Source: an uncultured Methylopila sp.
Lineage (GTDB): Bacteria > Pseudomonadota > Alphaproteobacteria > Rhizobiales > Methylopilaceae
Assembly: GCA_902168115.1 (NCBI GenBank)
Contig: CABHPB010000074.1
Span: 1 to 43,469 of the forward strand
Direction of reading: 5' to 3'
DNA: 43,469 nucleotides
Shown here: piece after piece, positions 15,532 through 23,840 of the stretch
Position numbering within the stretch: the first letter of the stretch is position 1
How the letters are laid out: every line of letters starts with the position of its first letter
Translations under genes and position numbers: made by a program
Notes under the pieces: model-generated
Told to the model about the DNA's origin: nothing
What the model saw: only the letters and a program-made list of their open reading frames with translations
Databases searched by the model: none

Positions 15532-16302
15532 TCACTGGAGCGGCGTTCCGGTCATCGCCTGCAGCGCGCGCATCACCGGCGGGGTGAGTTCGCCGGTCTC
15601 CGGCAGGCCGCGGTCGCGCTCGAAGGCGCGGATGGCGTTGCGGGTCTCGGCCCCGAGCTTGCCGTCGATCGAGACCGGGCCGTAGCCGATCTTGGCGAGG
15701 GCGCGCTGCGCGGCCATCAGCGTCGGATTGGCCGCGGCGGTCGAACCGGTCGAGGCCGGGGCGGGCGTGGGCGCAGGGGCCGGGGCGGCCACGGCCGGCT
15801 TGGCGGGCCTGGGCGAGGACGGCGCGGCGTCCGCGCGCTTCATCGGGGCGGTGAGAAGCGCCGCGAGGATGCGCTCGCTCGCCTCGCCGGTCTGGGCGAG
15901 ACCCTGCGACTTCTCGAACGCCTTGATCGCCGCGGTCGTGCCGCCGCCTGGAAGGCCGTCGACGACGCCGTCATAGAGGCCGCGCTCGGCGAGCGCCGTC
16001 TGGACCTGCTCGACGAGGTCGCTGCGTTTGGGCGCCTCCGCGCGATGCGCCGCCGGCGACGGCTGCGCGGGCTGGGCGACCGAGACGGCCGCGCGCGGCT
16101 TGTCGGGGGACGGCCGGCCCTGCTGGATCACCAGCGCGTTCACGAAGATCATGACCGTGCAGGCGGCGGCGAGGAAGGCCGCGAGCGAGTCGAGCGGGCG
16201 CCGGGCGACCACGGCGAGCGCCGACCCGATGAGGCCGTTCGGCTCGTCGTCGAACTGCTGACGGCTGACGGAGACCCTAGGCACGGCGCTTGGCCCTTTC
16301 AT
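15532..16302 (-). CDS. Membrane protein with two peptidoglycan-binding domains
   Basis: This 256-residue protein has a single membrane helix (about residues 38-60) and a proline/alanine-rich linker. It carries two peptidoglycan-binding-domain-1 repeats: RSDLVEQVQTALAERGLYDG onwards (about 93-150) and LMAAQRALAKIGYGPVSIDG onwards (about 195-250). The repeats share the pattern AIKAFEKSQGL / AIRAFERDRGLPETGEL. It is predicted to be anchored in the inner membrane with the repeats reaching the cell wall. It overlaps the upstream histidine kinase gene by 26 bases, which suggests coupled expression and perhaps a role in envelope sensing with that kinase. Confidence 0.85.
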   Translation of the reverse strand: MKGPSAVPRVSVSRQQFDDEPNGLIGSALAVVARRPLDSLAAFLAAACTVMIFVNALVIQQGRPSPDKPRAAVSVAQPAQPSPAAHRAEAPKRSDLVEQVQTALAERGLYDGVVDGLPGGGTTAAIKAFEKSQGLAQTGEASERILAALLTAPMKRADAAPSSPRPAKPAVAAPAPAPTPAPASTGSTAAANPTLMAAQRALAKIGYGPVSIDGKLGAETRNAIRAFERDRGLPETGELTPPVMRALQAMTGTPLQ

Positions 16303-18148
16303 CGGAGACGTCGTTCGCCGGCGCGCGTCCGATCGGGATCGGCGCCGCGGCCTCGGCGGGCGGCAGGAAGACGGTGACGGTCGTGCCCTGTCCGAGCGCG
16401 CTCTGGACGTCGAGCTCGCCGCCGTGCAGGGCGACCAGGCCGCGTACGACCGACAGGCCGAGCCCGGTGCCCTCGCGCACCACGCCGTCCTCGGCGCGGA
16501 AGAAAGCCTCGCCGAGGCGGGCGATGTGCTCGGGCGCGATGCCGCAGCCGGTGTCGCGAACGCTCAGCGCCACGCCGCCGCGGCTTCGGCCGAGCGTGAC
16601 CGCGACGCGGCCGCCGCGCGGGGTGAACTTCACCGCGTTGGCGAGCAGGTTCAGCGCGACCTGCGTCATGGCGCGCGGGTCGGCGTCGACGTCGGGCGTG
16701 TCCGCCGCGGCCTCGATCGAAACCGTCACGCCCCCGGCCTGCGACTTCATCGCGAGGAGGTTGACGCAGGTGTCGACGATCGGCGCCAGCGCGCAGGTCC
16801 GCCGCGTGACCGCGAAGGCGCCGCTCTCGATGCGGGCCGCGTCGAGGATCGAGCTGACGATCTCGAGGAGGTGTTCACCAGAGCCGCGGATCAGGGCCGC
16901 GTATTCGGCGCGGCGCTCGGGGGTCGGGCGCATCAGGGCGTCGTCCGACAGCGCCTCGGAAAAGCCGATGATCGCGTTGAGCGGGGTACGCAGCTCGTGG
17001 CTCATATGCGCGAGGAAGCGCGTCTTGGCGAGGCTCGCGCGCTCGGCCTCCTCGCGGGCGGCGACGAGCTCGTCCTCATGCGCCTTGCGGGCGCCGACGT
17101 CGCGGAACATTGCGATCACCGGATGACACGCGGCGGAGGCCGCGTCGGCCTCGTGCGGCCGCACGCGCCGCGCCTGCGCCTCGACCCAGAGGAAATCGGG
17201 CGCGCCGCCGCTGGTCGTCTCGCGCTTCAGGCGAATCTCCGCGGTCACGGTCGCCTCGCCGTCGGCCGCTGCGGCGAGCGTCTGCAGCAGCGACGGGCGA
17301 TCGGCGATGTGGACGCGCTGGAACAGGCCGCCGTCGAGCAGCTCGCGCGGCGACAGGCCGAGGAGGTCGCGCGCCGCCGGGGAGGCGAACACGACGGCGC
17401 CGTTCGCCGAATGCCGCGTGACCAGGTCGCCGACCGAGCCGGCGAACAGCTCGAAGCGGGCGTCGCTGGGCTCGCCGGCGCGCTCCAGCGCGGCGCCGAG
17501 CGCCGCCGCGCGCGCGGCGAGCGCCAGCGCATAGACGGCGGACGCCGCCCCGCAGACGATCGCGAAGGCCGGCTCGAAGGGGATGGTGGGGGCGCCCGCG
17601 ACCGCGAGCCAGCCAACGCCGGCGATCGCCGCCGCGGCGGCCACGATCGCGCCACGGAGGGCGACGCGCGATCCGGCGAGCGCCGCCTCGATCACCGGCA
17701 GCAGCAGGAGCGCCAGCGCGGGCGAGCCGAGGCCGCCGGTCAGGGCGGCCGCGCCCGCCGCCATGGCGCAGAACGCGATCGCGAAGCCGATGAGTGCGCG
17801 GTCGAGCGCGCCCGAGCGCGACAGGCCAAGGGCGGTGACGATGGGCGCGGTGGCCCAGGCGAAGGCCGCGACGCCGAGGCCGGTCGGCGGATGTCCGAAG
17901 GCGAGCAGCGCGGGCAGGCCCGCGAACGGGACGGCGCCGACGGCAAGATGGGTGAGAATCGTATCGCGGTGGCGCAGGGCGAGGGTAGCGTCGTCCGCCG
18001 CGAGGGGATGAACCCTCTGGGCGACGTGCTCCGCGAGCGCCTTGATACCTGCGATCTGAAGCAAGACGCCTGACTCCGAACCCGGCGTGGTCACGCCGGC
18101 GCAAGCGGCCTTCGCGATTGCGATGCGGGGCCTTCCGCGCAAGCCCAC
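16277..18148 (-). CDS. PAS-domain sensor histidine kinase (PleC/PdhS-like)
   Basis: This is a membrane sensor kinase of 623 residues. Hydrophobic helices occupy about residues 65-215 and a PAS domain about 230-355. The HisKA dimerisation domain carries the phosphoacceptor in HMSHELRTPLNAIIGFSE (His near 384). An ATPase domain follows with NLLANAVKFTP, DTGCGIAPEHI and GTGLGLSVV. The HMSHELRTPLNAIIGFSE box is characteristic of the alphaproteobacterial PleC/PdhS/DivJ group, which feeds the DivK-CtrA circuit; which member this is cannot be decided here. The start is given as GTG 18148 but is uncertain; later in-frame starts are possible. A CtrA-like site lies just upstream at 18164-18179. Confidence 0.87.
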   Translation of the reverse strand: MGLRGRPRIAIAKAACAGVTTPGSESGVLLQIAGIKALAEHVAQRVHPLAADDATLALRHRDTILTHLAVGAVPFAGLPALLAFGHPPTGLGVAAFAWATAPIVTALGLSRSGALDRALIGFAIAFCAMAAGAAALTGGLGSPALALLLLPVIEAALAGSRVALRGAIVAAAAAIAGVGWLAVAGAPTIPFEPAFAIVCGAASAVYALALAARAAALGAALERAGEPSDARFELFAGSVGDLVTRHSANGAVVFASPAARDLLGLSPRELLDGGLFQRVHIADRPSLLQTLAAAADGEATVTAEIRLKRETTSGGAPDFLWVEAQARRVRPHEADAASAACHPVIAMFRDVGARKAHEDELVAAREEAERASLAKTRFLAHMSHELRTPLNAIIGFSEALSDDALMRPTPERRAEYAALIRGSGEHLLEIVSSILDAARIESGAFAVTRRTCALAPIVDTCVNLLAMKSQAGGVTVSIEAAADTPDVDADPRAMTQVALNLLANAVKFTPRGGRVAVTLGRSRGGVALSVRDTGCGIAPEHIARLGEAFFRAEDGVVREGTGLGLSVVRGLVALHGGELDVQSALGQGTTVTVFLPPAEAAAPIPIGRAPANDVSDERAKRRA

Positions 18149-18163
18149 ACTGTCAGGACCGGC

Positions 18164-18179
18164 TTAAGCGAACGCTAAA
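18164..18179. promoter_or_regulatory. CtrA-like binding site
   Basis: TTAA-N7-CTAAA (TTAA at 18164-18167) resembles the CtrA consensus TTAA-N7-TTAAC with the same T-to-C change seen at 13987-14002. It lies 16 bases upstream of the histidine kinase start in a gap shared with the divergent DUF5330 gene. Confidence 0.35.
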
Positions 18180-18200
18180 ATACGAACAATTGAGCCTAAC

Positions 18201-18214
18201 GAAGTCGCGACTTC
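18201..18214. promoter_or_regulatory. Perfect 14-bp palindrome between divergent genes
   Basis: GAAGTCGCGACTTC is a perfect inverted repeat without spacer, in the 265-base gap between the histidine kinase (-) and DUF5330 (+) genes. Its position suits a dimeric regulator; the cognate protein is unknown. Confidence 0.4.
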
Positions 18215-18413
18215 GCATGTCGTCGTCGTGAAGTCCGAAAGCTTTCCGAAAACTTTCGAAAAACCTTACGAGACCTGAACGCGCGCATTCAAATTGCGCC
18301 GCTCGCCTTGAACGCGAATTAGGCCGGCCCTGCTAGCGTCATCCTCGATCAGCCGAACCGCGCCGACCATGAGCGCGGAGGCGACGATGACACCGAGACG
18401 GCAGGTGTAGCCC

Positions 18414-18833
18414 ATGTTCTTTCTCATCCGCACGGCGTTCTGGATTTCGCTGCTGCTCCTCGTGCTGCCGTTCGGCGGCGCGACGAAGGGCGACGGACCG
18501 ACGGCCCAGGACAAGGCCTCGATCGACGCGATGTCGGCGCTCGCCGCCGCCGGCGCCACGATCTCCGACGTCACCGGCTTCTGCTCGCGCCAGCCGGACG
18601 CCTGCGCGGTCGGCGGCCAGGCCATCAAGATGGTCGGCGAGCGGGCGCGCGAAGGCGCGAGCGCGATTTCCGACTACCTGTCGCAGTCGCCGGAGCGTGA
18701 AGCCGCGAAGTCCGCCGAGCCGGTCAGGACCGGAACCGCGGCGCGCTCCGCCTCCGCTGCGCCCGTGGCGACCGGCCGCCAGACGCTGACGCCGGCCGAC
18801 CGCAAGCCCGCCTGGCGCGCGCCGGGCGCCTGA
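18414..18833 (+). CDS. DUF5330 domain-containing protein
   Basis: This 139-residue protein has an N-terminal signal or membrane helix (MFFLIRTAFWISLLLLVLPF). It is followed by AQDKASIDAMSALAAAGATISDVTGFCSRQPDACAVGGQA, the recognisable DUF5330 core with two cysteines that could form a disulfide. The C-terminal 60 residues are low-complexity. The product is expected to be periplasmic or membrane-anchored, with unknown function. It is transcribed divergently from the histidine kinase, and a stem-loop with a T-run ends the unit at 18900-18949. Confidence 0.85.
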   Translation: MFFLIRTAFWISLLLLVLPFGGATKGDGPTAQDKASIDAMSALAAAGATISDVTGFCSRQPDACAVGGQAIKMVGERAREGASAISDYLSQSPEREAAKSAEPVRTGTAARSASAAPVATGRQTLTPADRKPAWRAPGA

Positions 18834-18899
18834 GTTCAGGACCCGCGTCACGGCGCGGATCCTTCCGAGACCCGGCGGTCCTGCCTCCGCCGGAACCTC

Positions 18900-18949
18900 G
18901 CGCCGCGACGTCGCCAAGCCTTCGGGCCGGCGGATCGCGGCGCTTTTTT
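18900..18949 (+). terminator. Rho-independent terminator after DUF5330 gene
   Basis: A 9-bp perfect stem (GCGCCGCGA at 18900-18908 with TCGCGGCGC at 18935-18943) encloses a 26-base loop that can itself pair weakly. It is followed directly by six T residues (18944-18949). It lies about 65 bases after the DUF5330 stop and before sufE. Confidence 0.7.
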
Positions 18950-19006
18950 CTTTGCGCGCGACCGTCTTCCGCCCTACCTCCGGAGAACGAAACTGGCGGG
19001 ACTGTG

Positions 19007-19447
19007 ATGACGATCGAAGAGATCATAGACGGCTTCGAGTTCATCGACGACTGGGAGGAGCGCATCCGCTTCCTCATCGAGCTCGGCCGCGACCTCGAGC
19101 CTCTGCCGGACGAGGACCACAGCGCCGCGAACAAGGTTCAGGGCTGCGCCAGCCAGGTCTGGCTGAAGACCGAGGTCGGCGGCGGCGACGATCCGATCCT
19201 CACCTTCCGGGGCGACAGCGACGCGCATCTGGTCAAGGGCCTCGTCGCCGTGACGATCGCGCTCTATTCGGGCCGCACCGCGCGCGAGATCCTCTCGACC
19301 GACGCCGGCCAGACCTTCGACCGCATCCATCTGCGCGAGCACCTGACCCCCCAGCGCTCCAACGGCCTGCGCTCGATGGTCGAGCGCATCAAGCGCGAAG
19401 CCGCGGGAGCCCTCGGCGCGGACGCCGCCGCCGGAGCGGCGTCGTGA
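19007..19447 (+). CDS. sufE: SufE family cysteine desulfuration protein
   Basis: SufE accepts sulfur from the SufS cysteine desulfurase and passes it to the SufBCD scaffold for Fe-S cluster assembly. The protein is 146 residues from ATG 19007; a GTG three bases earlier is the alternative. The active cysteine is C47 in NKVQGCASQVW, the exact family context. Conserved blocks FEFIDDWEERIRFLIELGR and LTPQRSNGLRSMVERIK are present. Length is normal with a short alanine-rich C-terminal tail. No other suf gene is in the window, so it stands alone. Confidence 0.95.
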   Translation: MTIEEIIDGFEFIDDWEERIRFLIELGRDLEPLPDEDHSAANKVQGCASQVWLKTEVGGGDDPILTFRGDSDAHLVKGLVAVTIALYSGRTAREILSTDAGQTFDRIHLREHLTPQRSNGLRSMVERIKREAAGALGADAAAGAAS

Positions 19448-19478
19448 GACGGCGGAGCGGCGCCTGATCGAAATGACC

Positions 19479-19623
19479 CGTCACCCCCGGGCTTGACCCG
19501 GCGGTCCATCGGGCGCGGACGCGCCAGCGAACTCGGATGTTTCCGACTTCGCCATCTTGATAGGGAACTGGGAAACATCCGAGTTCCCTGTGATGGATGC
19601 GCGGATCAAGTCCGCGCATGACG
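19479..19623. repeat. REP/BIME-like composite palindrome
   Basis: Two REP-like units face each other: one at 19479-19511 and its inverted relative at 19591-19623, both fitting the alphaproteobacterial pattern around GGGCTTGACCC / GGATCAAGTCC. Between them is a perfect 16-bp inverted repeat (19529-19544 with 19571-19586, 26-base spacer). The whole forms one long imperfect palindrome downstream of sufE. It may act as a transcript end or be a mobile palindrome. Confidence 0.8.
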
Positions 19624-19651
19624 GAGGCGTTTGGGAGCGCTCGCGCTTTCC

Positions 19652-20311
19652 TCACGCGCCGTCGATCGTCGGACGGCTGTCTGGCGCGCTCCACGCGAGG
19701 ATGCGGCCGCCGCCGCGACCCTCCGCCGTCAGCCCGTAATGGCGCGCAAGGCGGCTGAGCGCGAGGCCGAGCACCAGCTTGGCGCCCCGCGCGGGCCAGC
19801 CGCGGTCGCGCTCGACCTCCTCCACGCCCTTCAGGAAGCAGCACACATCCAGCAGCGCGCCGGAAAGCTCCGGGCCGACCGCCTCGATCGCGCGGTTGAC
19901 GCGCATGCGAGCCGCGATCGCGGCGTCCGCGAGATCGGCGACGCCGCCCCCTCCCCCGCGCCGGCCGCTCGCGACGGCCGCCTCCCAGTTGGCGGTCACG
20001 CGCGGCGCCATCTGCCCGCGGGTGAAATCCGCGCGAAGCTTCTCCCCCGCGGCGACCTCGGCGATCGACAGCAGCGGCTTGCCGTCCTTGCCCTTGCGTC
20101 GCGCGAGCCACGCCAGCGGGCTCTCGTCGAGATCGACGAGAAGGCTTCGGCGACCCTCGTCTGTCAGCACCGTGCGACGCTCGAGGGTCGTGTGCTGCGC
20201 AAGGAACGGCGGCACATCCTGCGCCACGGGCACCGCCTGCGCCTGCCTGCCCGCCTTCGCTTTTCGGCCGGCGCCCTGCGCGCCCGATTTGCGGCGACCG
20301 TCTGCGGTCAT
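19652..20311 (-). CDS. DUF6456 domain-containing protein, putative regulator
   Basis: This 219-residue protein starts at ATG 20311, chosen because GGAGG lies six bases upstream; the ATG at 20317 abuts that site. The C-terminal half (about 95-219) carries what I recognise as the DUF6456 region of Hyphomicrobiales: SPLAWLARRKGKDGKPLLS, EVAAGEKLRADFTRGQMAPRVTANWE, ALLDVCCFLKGVEEVERDRGWPARGAKLVLGLALSRLARHYG. The last block resembles a helical DNA-binding domain, so a regulatory role is inferred. The first 45 residues are basic and low-complexity. Its promoter holds the palindrome ATCCTATATTAGGAT, shared with the gene at 5538-6098. Confidence 0.8.
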   Translation of the reverse strand: MTADGRRKSGAQGAGRKAKAGRQAQAVPVAQDVPPFLAQHTTLERRTVLTDEGRRSLLVDLDESPLAWLARRKGKDGKPLLSIAEVAAGEKLRADFTRGQMAPRVTANWEAAVASGRRGGGGGVADLADAAIAARMRVNRAIEAVGPELSGALLDVCCFLKGVEEVERDRGWPARGAKLVLGLALSRLARHYGLTAEGRGGGRILAWSAPDSRPTIDGA

Positions 20312-20345
20312 CGACATCCTCCCTGCGACCCGCCCGATGCCTTTG

Positions 20346-20360
20346 ATCCTATATTAGGAT
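20346..20360. promoter_or_regulatory. Palindromic operator between DUF6456 gene and divergent small gene
   Basis: ATCCTA-TAT-TAGGAT is a perfect inverted repeat with 6-bp arms, followed on the plus strand by TTTTATCTT. It lies 34 bases upstream of the DUF6456 start (minus) and 71 bases upstream of the small gene at 20432 (plus). On the plus strand it embeds TATATT, a near -10 box. The near-identical element at 6121-6135 sits on another putative regulator's promoter. Confidence 0.55.
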
Positions 20361-20431
20361 TTTTATCTTGTACAGGACGGGCAGCGCGCGCATGCTTCCG
20401 ACGCTCGGTCAAGTGGACGGCTGGAGGCGAT

Positions 20432-20803
20432 ATGCAGGACAGGACAGGCCCGAGGACTTCGGCGGGGCGGATGGCGACGGGGCCCGATCGCGCGGCGATC
20501 AGGAGCTGGCGGCCGGCGGCGGACGGGGCTTCGGCCGCGGCGACGTCGTCAGGCGCCAGGGATTACGATCGCGCTCGCATGCTGCCGCGGCTGGTCGGAT
20601 TCGACCTGCGCGAGTTGAAGAAACCGGGTCCGGCGCTGGACGCGGCGATCCGCGCGAAGCTGGAGCGGGCGCTCCGCTCCGAGCGCCAGCGCGGCGTCGC
20701 CGGCCACTGGACCTACGACCTCAACCGTCACCTTGCGCTGATGCAGGCGCTGGATGCCGAGAGCCGGCGCCCGTCCCGGCCGGGAGCGCCGCGCCGCGGA
20801 TAA
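20432..20803 (+). CDS. Hypothetical small protein divergent from the DUF6456 gene
   Basis: This 123-residue protein starts at ATG 20432, which has GGAGG six bases upstream. The first 45 residues are low-complexity. The conserved-looking part is RARMLPRLVGFDLRELKKPG, then RAKLERALRSERQRGVAGHWTYDLNRHLALMQAL. I do not recognise the family with certainty; it faintly resembles small rhizobial partners of DUF6456 genes. It shares the intergenic palindrome with the DUF6456 gene and may be co-regulated. The longer open frame from 19631 runs antisense through the DUF6456 gene and is not used. Confidence 0.6.
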   Translation: MQDRTGPRTSAGRMATGPDRAAIRSWRPAADGASAAATSSGARDYDRARMLPRLVGFDLRELKKPGPALDAAIRAKLERALRSERQRGVAGHWTYDLNRHLALMQALDAESRRPSRPGAPRRG

Positions 20804-20835
20804 AAAAAGCCGCCCGGCTGGGAAAGCCGGACGGC
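20802..20835 (-). terminator. Rho-independent terminator of mucR
   Basis: On the minus strand, an 11-bp stem (20825-20835 with 20809-20819, one mismatch, 5-base loop) is followed by a run of seven T (plus-strand A at 20802-20808). It lies about 40 bases after the mucR stop and also touches the stop of the opposing small gene. Confidence 0.75.
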
Positions 20836-20876
20836 GTCTGCGTGATGTCGTCGACCGCGCGGCGCGGCCGAATGGC

Positions 20877-21296
20877 TCAGCGGCCGCGCTTGCCGCGCTG
20901 CTGGCCGAGGCCCATCTTCTTCGCGAGCTCCGAGCGGGCGGCCGCGTAATTCGGCGCCACCATCGGATAGTCGGGCGCAAGACCCCACTTCTCACGATAT
21001 TCCTCGGGCGACATGTTGTACTGCGTGCGCAGGTGGCGCTTGAGCGACTTAAACTTCTTCCCGTCCTCGAGGCAGATGATGTAGTCGGACGTGACCGACT
21101 TCTTCAGCGGAACAGCCGGCTTCGGCGCTTCCGTGACGGTCTCGACGACGCCGGTCGAGACGCGGGTCAGCGCGCCATGGACCTCATTGATCAGCGAGGG
21201 AAGATCCGCCGCGGCGACCGAGTTGTTGCTCACATAGGCCGATACGATATCGGCGGCGAGCTCGATATAGTTGGACGAGGAGGCGGTATCGCTCAT
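20877..21296 (-). CDS. mucR: MucR/Ros family zinc-finger transcriptional regulator
   Basis: MucR proteins are alphaproteobacterial zinc-finger regulators that bind AT-rich DNA and repress genes for exopolysaccharide, motility and virulence. The 139-residue protein has the family N-terminus ([27 protein letters not shown]) and the diagnostic zinc-finger region [35 protein letters not shown] with its C2H2-type ligands. A basic tail (QQRGKRGR) ends it. Length and order are normal. Its AT-rich targets include, in principle, the AT-rich promoters elsewhere in this window, but that is inference. Confidence 0.95.
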   Translation of the reverse strand: MSDTASSSNYIELAADIVSAYVSNNSVAAADLPSLINEVHGALTRVSTGVVETVTEAPKPAVPLKKSVTSDYIICLEDGKKFKSLKRHLRTQYNMSPEEYREKWGLAPDYPMVAPNYAAARSELAKKMGLGQQRGKRGR

Positions 21297-21683
21297 GAAA
21301 TCGGGTTCCGTAAGATGATTTGGGACGAGCGGATTGCTGAAGAATCCCTACGTCCTCCGGGGGTTGTCCTTGGGCCTGTCGAACGCACGCGCCGCGATTA
21401 CGCCACCTTTCGACTCGTGGCCCGCATGACTGTTCGCTAGATAGACGAGGGCCGGCTCTTGCGCAAGTTCTCAAAAACGTTTCGAACAGCTTTTCTTTGA
21501 CAAACGGAATTAATGACTGGCTGATCTATCGTTCCGGCTATGTCCGAGGCTTTGTGTTGCAATAGCCCGACCACCTCGAAGAACCGGAACGCTTGACGTT
21601 GCGCGCTCCGGCAGGACCGGGACGCCTCGGCTAGCCTGCCGATCTCCCAACAGAAACCAGCAGAATTCGGAAGTCATCGCTCC

Positions 21684-23840
21684 ATGCGGAAAACCGTCGA
21701 CCGGTCGCCGATCCCCGTTCTCGCCATGCCGGCCTCCCACCCTCCGCGCGCCGAACGCCGCTCGCATTCGACGGTCATCCACGGAACGACGATCGAGGAT
21801 CCTTATTCCTGGCTGAAGGCGCAGAACTGGCGTGAGGCGATTCGTCGCCCCGAAGTCCTGCCGGCCGACATCCGGGCTCATCTGGAGGCGGAGAACGCTT
21901 ACGCCGCCGCGCTGCTCGGACCGCTCGAGCCGCTGAAGGCGGCGCTGATCGGCGAGATGCGCGGGCGCATCAAGGAAGACGACTCGAGCGTGCCGCAGCG
22001 CGACGGGCCGTTCGCCTATGCGGTGCGCCATCGCGAGGGCGGCCAGCATCCGCTCGTGGTCCGGCGCGAGGCGGACGCCGCCGATAACGCGCCCGACCAG
22101 CTCCTGCTCGACGGCGACGCGCTGGCGGAGGGCCGCGCCTATTTCCAGTTCGGCGGCTGGGCGCCATCGCCGGACCACCGCCTGCTCGCCTGGAGCGCGG
22201 ACGAGGCCGGCTCGGAATACTACGCGATGCGCGTCCGCGACCTCGCAAGCGGAAGGGACGCGAACGACGTGGTTCCGGACACCGCCGGCGGAGCGGTTTG
22301 GGCCGCCGATGGGCAAAGCTTCTGGTACGTCCGGATCGACGAGGACCATCGCGCGCTCGAGGTCTATCGCCATGTCCTCGGGACCGACCCGGCCGGCGAC
22401 GTCCTGGTCTATCGCGAGCCGGAGCCGGGCTGGTTCGTGCGCGTCGAGCAGACGCGCTCCGGGACCTATGCGGTGATCACGGTCTCCGACCACGACACCA
22501 GCGAATCCCGACTCATCGACCGCACGACGCCCGAAGCCGAGCCCCGGCTCGTCTTTCCGCGCAAGGCGGGCGTCCAGTACGACCTCGACCATCATCCCGA
22601 CCTCGACGGGCGGTCGACCCTGATCGTCCGCACCAATGACGACGACGCCATCGACTTCCGCCTGATCGCCGTGGACGCGGCCGATCCGTCCGCGGGGCGG
22701 CGCGAGCTCCTGCCGCATCGGCCCGGCGTCTATGTGCTCGACCACGCGGTCACCCGGCGCTGGCTGTACCGGCTGGAGCGGGTCGATGCGCTGCCCCGCA
22801 TCGTCGTGCGCTCGCTCGCCGACGGCGCCGAACACGAGATCGCCTTCGCGGAAGAAGCCTATGCGCTCGGCTTCGAGGCCGGACGCGAGTTCGACAGCGA
22901 CATGCTGCGCTTCTCCTACTCCTCTCCCGCGACCCCGACCGAGACCTGGGACTACGACGTCCCGTCGCGCGAGCGGACGCTCCGCAAGCGGCAGGAGATC
23001 CCGTCGGGCCACGACCCGGCGAACTACGTCGTGCGCCGCTCGCAGGCGCTCGCGCCGGACGGCGAGCGGGTGCCGGTGACGATCCTGCACCATGTCGACG
23101 TCCGGCCCGACGGTTCGGCGCCCTGCCTGCTCTACGGCTACGGCGCCTACGGCATCGCGATGCCGGCGAGCTTTTCGGGCGGGCGGCTGTCGCTGGTCGA
23201 CCGCGGCTTCGTCTACGCCATCGCGCATATCCGCGGCGGCACCGAGAAGGGCTGGGGCTGGTATCTCGACGGCAAGCTCGACCGGAAGCCCAACACCTTC
23301 AGCGATTTCATCGCCGTCGCCGCGCACCTGTGCGCCGAGGGCTACGCCTCGCCCGGCCGGATCGTCGCGCATGGCGGCTCGGCCGGCGGCATGCTGATGG
23401 GCGCGGCCGCGAACCTGCGGCCGGACCTGTTCGCCGCGGTCCTCGCCGAGGTCCCGTTCGTCGACGTGCTGACCACGATGCTGGACGAGACGCTGCCGCT
23501 CACGCCGCCCGAATGGCCGGAATGGGGCGACCCGATCCGCGACGCCGCGGCGTTCGACCGGATCCGCAGCTACAGTCCCGTCGACAACGTCGCGTCGCAG
23601 GCCTATCCGGCGATCCTGTCGCTCGCCGGCCTGACCGACCCGCGCGTCACCTACTGGGAGCCGGCCAAATGGGTCGCGCGCCTCAGGGAGGCGACGACCT
23701 CGGACAGGCCGATCGCGCTCCGGGTCAACATGGAGGCCGGCCACGGCGGCGCGGCCGGACGCTTCGACCGGCTCGAGGAGGTGGCGATCGCCTACGCCTT
23801 CGCGCTCGCGGCCACCGCGTCGCCGGATCCGGCGGCCTAG
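21684..23840 (+). CDS. ptrB: Oligopeptidase B-type S9 family serine peptidase
   Basis: This 718-residue prolyl-oligopeptidase-family enzyme cleaves short peptides, usually after basic residues. An N-terminal beta-propeller (about 80-430) gates a C-terminal alpha/beta-hydrolase domain. The catalytic triad is visible: S566 in GGSAGG, D652 in GLTDPRV, H687 in AGHGG. The segment AHIRGGTEKGWGWYLDGKL is typical of oligopeptidase B rather than classic prolyl oligopeptidase. Start is given at ATG 21684; ATG 21726 is an alternative that fits the family N-terminus (MPASHPPRAERR). The stop TAG overlaps the opposing gene's stop (CTAG). Confidence 0.92.
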   Translation: MRKTVDRSPIPVLAMPASHPPRAERRSHSTVIHGTTIEDPYSWLKAQNWREAIRRPEVLPADIRAHLEAENAYAAALLGPLEPLKAALIGEMRGRIKEDDSSVPQRDGPFAYAVRHREGGQHPLVVRREADAADNAPDQLLLDGDALAEGRAYFQFGGWAPSPDHRLLAWSADEAGSEYYAMRVRDLASGRDANDVVPDTAGGAVWAADGQSFWYVRIDEDHRALEVYRHVLGTDPAGDVLVYREPEPGWFVRVEQTRSGTYAVITVSDHDTSESRLIDRTTPEAEPRLVFPRKAGVQYDLDHHPDLDGRSTLIVRTNDDDAIDFRLIAVDAADPSAGRRELLPHRPGVYVLDHAVTRRWLYRLERVDALPRIVVRSLADGAEHEIAFAEEAYALGFEAGREFDSDMLRFSYSSPATPTETWDYDVPSRERTLRKRQEIPSGHDPANYVVRRSQALAPDGERVPVTILHHVDVRPDGSAPCLLYGYGAYGIAMPASFSGGRLSLVDRGFVYAIAHIRGGTEKGWGWYLDGKLDRKPNTFSDFIAVAAHLCAEGYASPGRIVAHGGSAGGMLMGAAANLRPDLFAAVLAEVPFVDVLTTMLDETLPLTPPEWPEWGDPIRDAAAFDRIRSYSPVDNVASQAYPAILSLAGLTDPRVTYWEPAKWVARLREATTSDRPIALRVNMEAGHGGAAGRFDRLEEVAIAYAFALAATASPDPAA

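Noticed and set aside
16424-18073. 549-codon open frame opposite the histidine kinase
   Set aside because: Shadow frame with arginine/aspartate bias; the kinase motifs are on the other strand.
21497-21526. TTGACA box upstream of ptrB
   Set aside because: No convincing -10 box at proper spacing was found.
21510-23744. 744-codon open frame opposite ptrB
   Set aside because: Arginine/valine/aspartate-rich antisense translation of a well-supported peptidase gene.
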